A stretch of 64,000 nt of DNA. Source: Anagrus nilaparvatae. Its lineage: Eukaryota > Arthropoda > Insecta > Hymenoptera > Mymaridae. Positions 36,064 through 46,657 of the stretch are shown piece by piece. The notes beneath the pieces were generated by a model. The model was not told the DNA's origin. It saw only the letters and a list, made by a program, of their open reading frames with translations, and did no database searches. The DNA lies in contig JAKSXM010000040.1 in assembly GCA_022575985.1 (NCBI GenBank), forward strand, positions 11,860,001 to 11,924,000, written 5' to 3'. Position 1 is the stretch's first letter; the number at the start of each line of letters is the position of its first letter. Made by a program: the position numbers and the translations under genes.

Positions 36064-36450
36064 CTAATCAAATGATGGTGCATTTGATAACCATAATATA
36101 CCATGTATATGTGGAGATCCTCTAAATAGCCATTCCCATCTGTACCAGAAATCAGTTACATTGAATAACGGTTTTATTATATGTTTCATAAATTTTTCCA
36201 CTCTAATCTTAAAAAAGTAGCCGACTATCAATGGGTTGTGTCTTATTAATTCAATTCTTCTTTTGTCAGTAATAGTTTTTGGATCTTCATTTGGACATAA
36301 TATTTTATATAAATCATTCCATTGATGATCTGCAGCACTAAGTGTTAAGAATATTGTTGGTTTTTTTAACTGTTTAACCATGGTAATAAGTTCGTCACTC
36401 CGTTGATACCAATAACTGTTGGTAGATCTAATTTTAGATGTATAAACCAT
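36064..36450 (-). pseudogene. Helitron Rep N-terminal domain fragment
   Basis: 129 codons. FLTLSAADHQWNDL lies near residue 55 and PHIHGILWL near residue 112. The two His form the metal-binding HxH pair of the rolling-circle nuclease. The frame is cut by a stop right after the HUH block. Confidence 0.85.
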
Positions 36451-37112
36451 AATATGTTTCCAAAAGTTATTATCATTTTCTAATTTGTTTTTTAAATCTT
36501 TCTATGCTGCATTCTTGCAATTTCGATTTGTTCACGTAAATTCTTGCTTTTTGTAACATTTCATGACGGATTATGGTATTCAAACTAAAAAATCTAAATC
36601 TTAGATCTTGTGCAATCTTTATATTTCATAAGATGTTTAAAATATTTATCTAAAGTTACTTTTATTTCTTTAGTTTGTGAAAAGTCTGCTATTCATCGAA
36701 GAAATAAATGTGGGAATGCTCAAGCTATGTAACCTTCCGTGGTGAATTCATTAATTGCATCCTTTTCTAATGTTGAGTAATTGAGATGTAATTCTTGTTT
36801 TATCTTATTATCTTGGTTAATAATAGATATATCTGGTATATTTGATTCAGTTAGTGTGTTATCATAAATTTCAAATGAATTGTTTGATTCGTTAGAATTA
36901 TATTCTGTATTTTCTATTATACCAATGTTCAAAGATTTTAATTCGTTGGATATGTTTCCATTAATTGGTAATTGTTTTAAAACTTCTTCATCTATTTCTA
37001 TATTTTGGTAATAAATATTATTTAATTTAAGCCACATTAGTATATTTTTAATTTTTTCAGAACGTACTTTAAAATTACTAATTCCACTTGGTGTATTTTT
37101 ATGAAAATTTAA

Positions 37113-37826
37113 GGGTACATTCGCTCAGCTTTGAAATTGAAAATCGATTTTTTTTTTTTAAATGATTTTTGTTCAAAAAGTATTCAAGAATATGGAAAAA
37201 AAATTTTAAATAAATCCCGCAAATAATAAAAAAACGACAGCGCCTAAAAGTAAAATTATTAGTATTCAAGAATACAAGATCTGAAACTTTAAACGTGTTT
37301 TTCTCAAAATGAATTTTTTGAAAACGGCCCACATGATAACAAAAAAACTATTGGTCCGATTTCAATTTTTTTTTTTTTTTAATCTATTTGTTATGCAATT
37401 CTACAAGTTATAAACTACAATCAACCTCATCGAAAGATTTTTTTGGTCTCTAGGTTCCGTTTTTAGGCCAAAAAAAACGGTCAGATTTCGACTTTTTTCT
37501 ATTTACCTTCATAACTTTTTTATTTTTAATATTTTTCATTGGTTGTAGTTCATTACCTGCCAAAACTTATGTACTTTATGGTGTTTTTTTTTTAATTTCA
37601 AACGATCCCAAACCGAGTTATGGTGTGGGCCGATTTGGACCTTTTTTTTTAGGCACCAACTTCAGCGCCATATCATTATGTAAAAAAAGAGAAAATAAAT
37701 TTTTTTTTGTTCATTATAAGTGCATAAAACAGCTGTAAAAAAATCTTTTTATTGTTCAATAAACTTTTTGAGAAAATTAATCTGAAAAATAACGTAATTT
37801 TTACGCAAAACTCAGCGAATGTACCC
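37113..37826. mobile_element. 714-base MITE with TTAA target sites (piggyBac-like)
   Basis: Terminal inverted repeats GGGTACATTCGCT and AGCGAATGTACCC are flanked directly by TTAA at 37109-37112 and 37827-37830, the target-site signature of piggyBac elements. It sits inside the Helitron reading frame. The protein text resumes across the gap (PIYPNKLPSTLI on one side, INFHKNTPSGISNF on the other), which confirms an insertion. No transposase is encoded. Confidence 0.85.
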
Positions 37827-38083
37827 TTAATGTAGATGGTAACTTATTTGGATAAATAGGTAATTTTTTTATATATTCAGCAACATTTTGTCGAAAGTTA
37901 ATTATATTTCTAGAATAAGAATACTAATTTCCTTTAATTCTATAAATTGTAATTATCGGATGAATTTTAGATATTAGCATTTGTTCTATATAACTTAAAT
38001 TACGTAATTCTTCTGGTACCTCTCCTGGATCCATATTGTTATCCGCAGTAAATTTGTTTGATTTTTTGCATTGGGGTGAAAAC

Positions 38084-38370
38084 GGGTGAAAAGGGGTGAA
38101 AATTCAATTTTCAGAAAAGGCTTTATTTCTACTTGAAAAACTCTATCAGGGGGTTTTTGACGTTGCTGATTCCAAATATGACCATACAAAATCATAAAAC
38201 TTTATCTAAGGGTTGAATATTAGGTTGAAAAGGGGTGAAAAATTAATTTTCAGAAAAGGCTTTATTTCTACTTGAAAAACTCTATCAGGGGGTTTTTGAC
38301 ATTGCTGATTCCAATTATGACCATAAAAAAATCATAAAACTTCATCTAGGGGTGGAAAATTAGGGTGAAT
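38084..38370. repeat. Two-copy tandem repeat, period 139
   Basis: The block with TCAGAAAAGGCTTTATTTC and TATCAGGGGGTTTTTGAC is repeated exactly 139 bases apart (38111 and 38250). A partial inverted copy (CAACTTCAAAAACCCCCGG) follows near 38405-38450. Non-coding. Confidence 0.8.
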
Positions 38371-39306
38371 AGAAGTTTTATAATTTTTTAATTGTCAAAT
38401 TTGAAACCAGCAACTTCAAAAACCCCCGGTACAGTTTTTCAAGTAAAAATGTGGTCTTTTACAAAATTTACAATTTTACAATTTACAAAAACCCCCAGAT
38501 ATAAATTTAGAGCTTATAATAATAAGAAGTTTCGGAATTATATTAAATTGGCTCGTTTTGGCCGTGCCAGCGGTAATCGGTTAAAAAATTTTTAAAAATG
38601 AAAAATTATGAAAAATACTTAATAAAAATGTTTTGGCCAATTTCTAAAATCCCTATGTAATGTGGAAATTTTTTTTTTATTTGTACGTATCGAAACTTCT
38701 AGTATTAAAATTTTTAAAAATCTAATTTTTTGATGAAAAGTTAGTTTTTTCGTTATTATTTTTCGTTATAAATGTGTACAAATTTAAATGAGCTACAAAT
38801 TTAATCAGTTCGTCTTTGTCTCATTTGAGACCATCTGTGAAATTTTAAAGCCAATCGGCTATATCCTTAAAGGGTTATCGTGTACACAAACTCGACATTC
38901 TATCGCGGAAATAGACTAAGCTCAGCTCAGAGCTTCGCTCAGTAACTTTGCAAAAATTATGATTTAAGGTATAAAGATTTAATATTTTTTGACTTAACTG
39001 TTTTTAATATTTATGTATATAATGCAGGATTAACACAAAAAAACTTCCCGTTTGTTTAAGTGTGCAAAAAATGTAGGAAGTGAAAATTTCAATAAATGAA
39101 TAGGTTGAGGTAGTGTAAATAGGCTAATTAAAAATAAAAAATTTGAAAAATCCGCAGTGATGCACGAAAGCCGGCTTATTTTAAAGCTGTTCAAAACAGG
39201 TTTCAAGTCCATAGCTCTAAAACTCAGTCCATGAGCGATTTTCGTCCATTTTGCCACACTGTGTGCCAAAATAGGACCGGTATAGCGTAGTTAATAATAA
39301 AAATAA
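38371..39306. repeat. AT-rich DNA with an inverted copy of a LINE 5' segment
   Basis: About 39085-39275 is the reverse complement of 32855-32990 with substitutions (shared CAAAACAGGTTTCAAG, and AGGCTAATTAAAAA against its complement). Copy 1 of the LINE carries this segment at its 5' side. The rest of the stretch shows nothing recognisable. Confidence 0.55.
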
Positions 39307-39550
39307 TTTTTTTTTTTTTTTTTTGTTTTGCATGCGAGCAAGGGCGGCTTATATAATGTTGGACGATTTTATAGAGCTAAAGCTCTGAAAACTGTACAAC
39401 TAAATATTTGCTCTAGGTGAGACTGCGTTACGCATACTTAGGCCCGGCCCCAAAGTTATGTCTAGGACTCCTGTCTAGGCTTCCGATTTGACTCGGATAA
39501 CGCTGGCAAGCTACCGACTAAACTCACCCCCTATTCTGCCTTATACAAGT
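39307..39550 (-). mobile_element. tRNA-derived SINE, second family
   Basis: On the minus strand the head reads GGGGTGAGTTTAGTCGGTAG, an A-box-like motif. A GC-rich body follows, then a tail of 18 A residues (T run 39307-39324 on plus). It has the same design as 28426-28605 but a different body. The B box is weak. Confidence 0.45.
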
Positions 39551-40270
39551 TCACCCGGAACCGTTTATCACATTACATCGGGTTGACTTAGGCCATGTAT
39601 CCTCTTTAATTAAAGATCCTTTCTTTCTTTTGTCTTTTCATCCTGGAGATTCCTTCTTTCTACTTCTTGTTATTTCACCATCTTATCAGGTGTGACTTCC
39701 TACATCTCCATCTCTGCCTCCAGCGCCCTCCTTCTAGTTATACATTGGTCACACTCGAAAAAAGTGTGACGCGCGTCGTCTCGTTTGTCGGGACAAAATA
39801 CACATTCAGGGCTCACGACCTTTCCCATTCTGAAAAGATAAGTCTGGAAAAGCCCATGGCCAAACGGAGAAAAAAAAGCGCTGCCTGGAAGATCGCTACT
39901 GCGCCCTCGCTTCCATAAAAACTCAGCGCTCTCTGACAGCGCGGCCCGATACGGCAGTAGGATCGGAAATTAACAAGCACACGGCGAGGAGGGGAAATAT
40001 CTGCGTGGTGCCTCTACCAGAGCCTTTGCCTCTCCAACATTGTAGCTTTCCTAACATCAGCTTTAATATATTCTAGGTCTCCCTCATTTTTCCTTTCGTA
40101 TATAAGCTTTGGCAAGAAGCTGAATTGGAATAATTCCGGCAATAACAAGAAGTGCCGCTTCCGAGACAGTCCTGTATGCGCAAAAAAACCATCAGAGCAC
40201 CCTGCCTCCGAACTCTTATCATGCCTTTCGCATAGATTTCCTTTTCCAGTGCCTCACCCCAAATCTCCGC

Positions 40271-40707
40271 TCAGTACAATAAGATGCAGTGAGTTATGGA
40301 TATTAGCAGCTTTCTTTTGCTGGGCTTAGGGCCATTCATATATAACATCAGCCTGCTCAGGGCCATTATCGTGGTACCTGCCTTCTTAACCCTTTGAGAA
40401 ATATGCTCGAAATAGGTCCGCTTCGTATCCAGAACTATTCCAAGATATTTGACGAACCTTTTCGTCTCTATAATGGTATCCTCATCGACCCGTATTGGAA
40501 TGACGGTATTGATTTGCTTCCCCGTGAACATCACGATCTCTGTCTTAGCGGCTGCCAGGCTTAAACCGTGCTCTTCCATCCATGCGCTTGTCTTTAACGT
40601 GCAGACGCTCAAGCTGTCCTGAGCTTGTTACACGTTCCTTGCTATGATCACGAGGGCAATATCATCCACGTAGCCTATCATAAAGCAGCCATCCGCCAGC
40701 TCTAGTC
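40271..40707 (-). pseudogene. LINE RT palm and thumb, copy 2
   Basis: Carries GCFMIGYVDDIALVI (catalytic YVDD, where copy 1 has YADD), AWMEEHGLSLAAAKTE, and the thumb block. It ends ITHCILLY at 40271 by a stop. Frame breaks occur near 40630 and 40270. Confidence 0.8.
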
Positions 40708-41574
40708 TCAGGATACCATCATAAGAGATGTTCCATAGGTCAGGTCCCAGTTTACACTAATATCCTCCTCTTGGTCTATTCTCGTCGAGTGCATCGGAAA
40801 CAGAGCATTAACTACTGTCTTTGCTTCCTCTTTGTCCATTAGTGAGCTAGGCGCGAAGCTCCTTAGCTCCTTCGTTACTATCTTGAAGCCCAATACCCAG
40901 GGATCGTTGTCCACTTCGAGACATAGGTTCCTTTCACGGCGGATCTTACTGGCATTGATCGCCCGCCTCAAAGATCGCTTCACTTCTTTATGAACTATCA
41001 TAAGTTCCCTTGCTTCTTCGCGAGACTTTGCTCTAGTCGCTCTTCTTCGCGTTATGTGGCTTTGTCTGCTTAGCTCTGCGATTTCTATGTTCCACCAGTA
41101 CACAGGTGGGATCCTTCCATGAATCCTTTTTCGAGGCATGGAAGCGTCAGAGGCTTTTTTAAGCAGCGTCAATACTTCGGATACTTTTTTCTCTGCGTTT
41201 TTCTTACTTCCTACTCTGCGGGGTTTCATTAGAATTGCTCTTTGTCCCGTCATTAAAACTCGTATAAATCGTTCTTTGTTCAGCTTATTAAGGTTCTTGC
41301 CTCTTGGTTTTGGCCTATATGCCTCTCCAGGGGGCTGTCTCTCATGCTGAATTTCGAACGAAATGTATTGGTGGTCGCTCGCAGTAAAGACTTCCATAAC
41401 GTGACAATTATTGACCCTCGTACTCAGACCTTTAGATGCGAAGGACGTGTCAATTATTTTTTCAACGTAGTTGGGCCTTCTGAAGGTTGTGTTGTTACCC
41501 ACGTTTAGAACAGCGAGGCCCAACCTTGATACCATTTCCAGTGTCGCTGCTCCCATTGAGTCAGTATAAGGCAT
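40708..41574 (-). pseudogene. LINE ORF2 endonuclease end and linker, fused to the RT palm
   Basis: 288 codons. VFTASDHQYISFEI near residue 65 is the last catalytic SDH block of the apurinic-type endonuclease, and a long basic linker follows. At the end (about 40752) the linker text EEDISVN jumps directly into what is, in another frame, GPDLWNISYDGILRLELADG. That block precedes the catalytic YVDD in the RT. Roughly the RT fingers have been deleted. Confidence 0.8.
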
Positions 41575-41640
41575 ACCTCAGTCAACAGCTTTGGCATTAA
41601 CGTCTCCTGCAACAATTAAATTGCCGCCCCCCTCACGGAA

Positions 41641-41760
41641 CAAAACTGTTAAAAACCGTTGAAAATGCTCTGATAATCAACGGTCGAATTTCGATGTAGA
41701 CTTTACTGTTAAAAACCATTGGATTTCAACGGTTTTTAACAGTAACTTAATTTTTAACAA
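41641..41760. repeat. Small inverted repeat
   Basis: ACTGTTAAAAACCGTTGAAA near 41645 pairs with TTCAACGGTTTTTAACAGT ending near 41752. An internal ACTGTTAAAAACCATTGGA is a third copy in direct orientation. Probably a short foldback element. Non-coding. Confidence 0.6.
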
Positions 41761-41829
41761 TTTTTAACGGTTTTGATGTTCATCAACCGAATTATATTAA
41801 TTTTCCGTATCTAGGAGTTTTCGAGATGA

Positions 41830-43195
41830 ATAAAAATTATTTTTGGATGATAATTTTCATTTTCCACCCCCGGAAAATTGATTAATTTTTTCAAAATGTC
41901 GGTTGCAAATAAAAAATTTATCCGAAAATAAATGCTTTTTGCATTAGAAATTATTTTTTGGGTTGAATAAAGTTGAATATTAAATGGAAAATCTCATGTT
42001 CGTATACCCCAAAATATTTTCCATTTTCCAAGATGGAGGACCAAGTATACACTAAAAAAATACCTAAAAATGAAATCTTCAATGACAAAAAGTTTTATAA
42101 TTAAAAGTTGAGCGTAATAATAATTATATAATAATATCGTTAGAAAATTTTTTAGTTTTTCCAAGATGGCGGACAGAATTTTTTTAAATTTAAAAGAAAT
42201 AAAATTCCCTTGTTCGTAAAGGTTTTTGGATTCTGTAAAAACAAATTTTCATCAAAGAAAACTAACGTTTATACTTTCATAAACAAAAAAAATTTTTCAA
42301 AATGGCAGGCAAACACTAAAAACATAATCATAATTAATTAAAATTCTTTTTATTAGATACTATTTTTTGGGTAAAATAAAAATGTATCTTGGATGGAAAA
42401 TTTAATTTTTATAATACTTATAATTGATTTGATTTTCCAAGATGGCGGCCCGAAACTAATAAAACTATTTAGAATAAATTATTTCTTTTTATTAAATATT
42501 ATTTTTTGGGTAAAATAAAAATGTATCTTGGATGGAAAATTTAATTTTTATAATACCCAAAATTGATTTGATTTTCCAAGATGGCGGCCCGAAACTAATA
42601 GAACTATTTAGAATAAATTATTTCTTTTTATTAAATATTATTTTTTGGGTAAAATAAAAATGTATCTTGGATGGAAAATTTAATTTTTATAATACCCAAA
42701 ATTGATTTGATTTTCCAAGATGGCGGCCCGAAACTAATAAAACTATTTAGAATAAATTATTTCTTTTTATTAAATATTATTTTTTGGGTAAAATAAAAAT
42801 GTATCTTGGATGGAAAATTTAATTTTTATAATACCCAAAATTGATTTGATTTTCCAAGATGGCGGCCAGAAACTAATAGAACTATTTAGAATAAATTATT
42901 TCTTTTTATTAAATATTATTTTTTGGGTAAAAGAAAAATGTATCTTGGATGGAAAATTTAATTTTTATAATACCCAAAATTGATTTGATTTTCCAAGATG
43001 GCGGCCCAAAACTAATAGGACTATTTAGAATAAATTATTTCTTTTTATTAAATATTATTTTTTGGGTAAAATAAAAATGTATCTTGGATGGAAAATTTGA
43101 TATTTATAATCCCCAAAATTTATTTGATTTTTCAAGATGGTGGCTCAAAACTAAAAAAACTATGCAGAATAAATTAAAATTCTTTTTATAAGATC
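41830..43195. repeat. Satellite-like array, 139-base unit
   Basis: GATTTTCCAAGATGG anchors start at 42431, 42570, 42709, 42848, 42987 and, with one change, 43126: a strict 139-base period over about six units. Looser relatives of the anchor at about 42022, 42160 and 42290 show that the array decays to the left. Most units contain AAGATGGCGGCC. Units are very similar, which implies recent homogenisation or expansion. Confidence 0.9.
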
Positions 43196-44480
43196 ACTAA
43201 TTCTCTCATCACTATAGCCAATTAACCAAACGGTCATTTTTGGCTAAAAATGACCAATTTTCAAATTGCTGTCAAATTTGTAATTTCTAACGAAAATGGG
43301 TTTTATAGGTCTGAAAAAATTTGTACAAGCTTCAAGTTTACAAAACTTCTTTATTTTACCTTTTTAATCGAAATTTGGTCAATAAATCTTTCTTGAAGAA
43401 ATGAATACTCAGGGAAAAATTAATTAATTAAAAAAAAAATTTATTATTTTACGATGAGAATCAAGCGAATAATGCATATTATTTCTGAAATTTGTCTTAA
43501 AATTGATTGAAATTCTATTGAAATATGCCTGTTTCTAAACTTAAAATATGCGCATTACTAGCTTGATTGTCATCGTAAAATAATAATTTTTTTTTTTTAA
43601 ATCAATTAATTTTTCCCTGAGTATTCATTTCTTCAAGAAAGAAATCATTTTTATTGACCAAATTTCAATTTTTAGGTCAAAAGCCTTTGAAAACTTTAAG
43701 TAGCAAGATTTACTTAACACAGTTTTTGACCTAAAAATTGAAATTTGATACATAAAAATGATTTTTTTTCATAATGAAATAAATTGCCAGGGAAAAATGC
43801 ATCGATTCAAAAAAAAAAAATTATTAATTTACGATGAAAATCAAGCGGGTAATGCATGTTTAAAGTTCAAAAACAGGCATTTTTCAATATAGAACTTCAA
43901 TCTTTTTTAAGACAAATTTGAGTAAAATCTTAAATAGACGATAATTTGGCTAAATTTCATCGGAAAAAGAAAATTTTTTTTTCTTCTGCAGTGATTTTTT
44001 CCTGTCAATCAGATTTTTTGCCTATTTTTAAAAAATTTTATTTACCTAAAAAGTTATTTTAAAAAACCAGTTATTTCAAAAAACCTTTGAAAATTGTAAG
44101 TAGCAAAATTTACTTAACACAGTTTTTGACCTAAAAATTGAAATTTGGTACGGAAAAATTTTTTTTCATAAAGAATTGCCAGGGAAAATTACATCAATTA
44201 AAAAAAAAAAATTATTATTTTACGATGAAAATCAAGCGAGTTATGCATGTTTAAAGTTCAGAAACAGGCATTTTTCAATTTAGAACTTCAATCTTTTTTA
44301 AGACGAATTGGAGCAAAATTTTAAATTGACGATAACTTGGCTAAATTTCATCGGAAAAAGAAAAGTGTTTTTTTCTTCTGGAGTGATTTTTCCCTGGCAA
44401 TCAGACTTTTCACCTATTTTTAAAAAATTTTATTTACCTAAAAAGTTATTTTGAAAATTTGGGGTAGCTCAGATACGAAA
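43196..44480. repeat. Foldback unit and 400-base tandem duplication
   Basis: 43369-43667 is an inverted repeat, with arms containing TTCTTGAAGAAATGAATACT and AGTATTCATTTCTTCAAGAA. It is followed by two direct copies of a 400-base block (anchor TAGCAA[G/A]ATTTACTTAAC at 43701 and 44101). The blocks share CAGGGAAAAAT and ATGAAAATCAAGCG motifs with the foldback arms. Non-coding. Confidence 0.75.
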
Positions 44481-45011
44481 AACACGGTTTTTGACATAAA
44501 AGTGGCAAAATCTTTTTGGCATCCATCGCTGATTTCGTGTTCACGCTTTTTTTTTTCATTCTATATGCTTCAAACTACTAGAAAATCATGATGGCAGTCG
44601 CGGCCTCGTAAATTTTTTTTTCTTCATTTATGATGCTCTTAAAAAGTACTTTCTCGTAGAAATGCACACATACATACATACATACATACTAAAGTGTGTC
44701 TTATTTTTTTTTCGATACTTTTTGGCTTCCCACATTTTTTGGAAAATTTTGGTCATAAAAAACACCGCCCTAGCTCCAAGGATTTTGATTTTCAATTTTT
44801 TTATCCCTTGCCACCGAGCACTTGATGTTTCCCATTTAAATTACATGAGAATTTTGAGTTTTTAGCTATAAAAATTTGTACAGAAGCCAGAAAGCGTTTT
44901 AAAAAGCTAATTTTTACTGGAAAGCATATTTTCATATGTTGTAAAGATATGCAAACAGCCCTGCATTCATTCCCGAGGAAATTCTGGGACTAGAAACGCA
45001 AATTAACATTT

Positions 45012-45770
45012 TGGCTCAATCTTATAAAACAGGGTTTTTCCGTAATTTTCGATAAAATGCTGCAACCTCAAAAATGAACCAAAATATTTTCGGCTGATCT
45101 CATTTTTTTAGTGTAAGTGTCACCTTTCAAACGTCGTAAACCGTGTATTTGTATCACTGATTCTCTCAGTGCTATAGTCAATTAACCTACTAGTAATTTT
45201 TAACCCGAAATGACCAATTTTTAAATTTTTTTAAATTGCTGCCAAAATTTTAATTTTTGACGAAATTGAGTTTTATAGGCATCAAAAATGTTCTACAAGC
45301 TTCAAGTTTCCAAAAATTTTTTTTCTCCTTTTTTCTTTAAATAGTTTTTAAGATATCGCTTTTCAGAGTTAATGATAAAAAATGACATTTTTTTTAAAAC
45401 CCTGAAATTGGGTGACTTTAAATTATCATCTCTGGTTAATAATTGATTTAAATGCGTCGAATAAAAAATTTTGGGAAATTTGAAGCCTGTAGAAAATTTT
45501 TGAGACCTATAAAGCAAAATTTTGTTGAAAATTACAATTTTGACAACAGTTTAAGCAAATTCAAAAATTGGCCACTTTTAGTCGAAAATTACCGTTAGGT
45601 TAATTGGCTATAGTGATGAGAGGATCAATAATAAAAGAACACGGTTTACGGCGTTTAAAAGGTGACACTTGCAGTAAAAAAATGAGACCAGAGAAAAATA
45701 TTTTGGTCAATTTTTGAGGTTGCAGTATTTTGTTAAAAATTACCGGAAACCCCTATTTTATAACATTCAG
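45012..45770. repeat. Foldback element, about 760 bases
   Basis: Arms centre near 45390. CTGCAACCTCAAAAATGA, CATTTTTTTA...GTGTCACCTTT, CCGTGT and GTCAATTAACC on the left return as complements on the right (GGTTAATTGGCTATAGTGATGAGAG; AAAGGTGACACTTGC; TTTTTGAGGTTGCAG). The left arm text also resembles 43196-43330 (TTCTCTCATCACTATAGCCA). The ORF seen on the minus strand is arm sequence. Confidence 0.75.
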
Positions 45771-46009
45771 CCAACCTCAAAAATTAATCAAAACACTTCA
45801 AAATTTATTTAGGTCTACTTAATACCGTAGGTATTGGTTAAACAAGCGTGATTACATTTAATAAAATTAAAATATTACAAAATTTTTTATTTTTCAATTT
45901 TTATATTAGTCTAAAAGAAAATACAATAAATTGTCACAAAATTTTCACATAACAGCATTCTGGAGCTCTGTAATTACCAACATTTTCTCAGCGGCGGATC
46001 CAGACTTTA

Positions 46010-46120
46010 GTCTTGGGGGGGGGGTGAATTTGATATTATTATTATTATTATAATTATTATTTTTTTTTATTATTATCATTATTATTATTATTATTATCAT
46101 AGTTATTAATTATTTTTATT
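46010..46120. repeat. G run and ATT microsatellite
   Basis: A run of ten G at about 46015-46023 is followed by imperfect TTA/TTATTA repeats to about 46120. Simple sequence only. Confidence 0.8.
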
Positions 46121-46185
46121 TATTTATAATGATAATTACAATAATAAAATACTGAATTTCAATAATAGTTTATAAGTATTGTTTA

Positions 46186-46657
46186 AGAGCATTCCGTGTG
46201 CTCTACTATATATACGTCGATAATCTGGTAAGAATTTAGTAAAAAAAACCCTATTTTGATTTCCAAGTTTTCTCAGTGGAAAAACGTTGGATCAAAATTT
46301 CCACTTACAGCAAGTTTTGTTTTTCAATAATCTCGAGCGCGCAACTATTATTTTTTGGAAAAATAATAACTTTTCGCAAATATTAGAAAATAAAGAAAAG
46401 AGGTATTCTGACAAGCATTTTTGCAGGACGCGCGCAATTTAAAAGTTTAACTTTATTTTCTGACATTTGCAAAAAATTTTAAATTTCCAAAAAAAATAAT
46501 AGTTGCGCGCTAGAGATTATTGAAAAACAAAACTTCCTGTAAGAGGAAATTTTGATCCAACGTTTTCCCGCTGAGAAAACTTAGAAAACAAAACAGGGGT
46601 TTGTTTTACTAAAGCTTACCAGATTACCGACGTATAGTAGAGCACACGGAATGCTCT
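46186..46657. mobile_element. Foldback MITE, about 470 bases
   Basis: Ends AGAGCATTCCGTGTGCTCTA and its complement TAGAGCACACGGAATGCTCT. The arms pair through CTCAGTGGAAAAACGTTGGA and AGCGCGCAACTATTATTTTT with a central loop. Adjacent TA on each side may be the target duplication. Non-coding. Confidence 0.8.

Larger units (their letters stand above)
35800..38035 (-). mobile_element. Helitron remnant, minus strand
   Basis: The upstream (right) end reads EVPEELRNLSYIEQMLI then RNIINFRQNVAEYIKKLPI, the pre-Rep region of animal Helitrons. It continues (36720-37037) with MWLKLNNIYYQNIEI and a linker. 36064-36450 holds the Rep-associated Helitron_like_N domain, with PTIFLTLSAADHQW and the HUH-type RGSPHIHGILWL. 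The Rep tyrosines and helicase are not seen downstream, so the 3' half is lost. Stops break the frame, and a MITE interrupts it at 37113-37826. Confidence 0.85.
39600..41640 (-). mobile_element. R1/Jockey-like LINE, copy 2, internally deleted
   Basis: Same family as 29.7-32.9 kb: the RT thumb FVKYLGIVLDTKRTYFEHI and the 3' tail match. Copy 2 keeps the end of the endonuclease but has lost the RT fingers. 5' parts (Gag, start of endonuclease) are absent, and the 3' zinc-finger region (39670-39920) is frame-broken. Inactive. Confidence 0.85.

Noticed and set aside
45302..45517. 71-codon minus-strand ORF
   Set aside because: It spans the centre of a palindrome; its reading is arm sequence.
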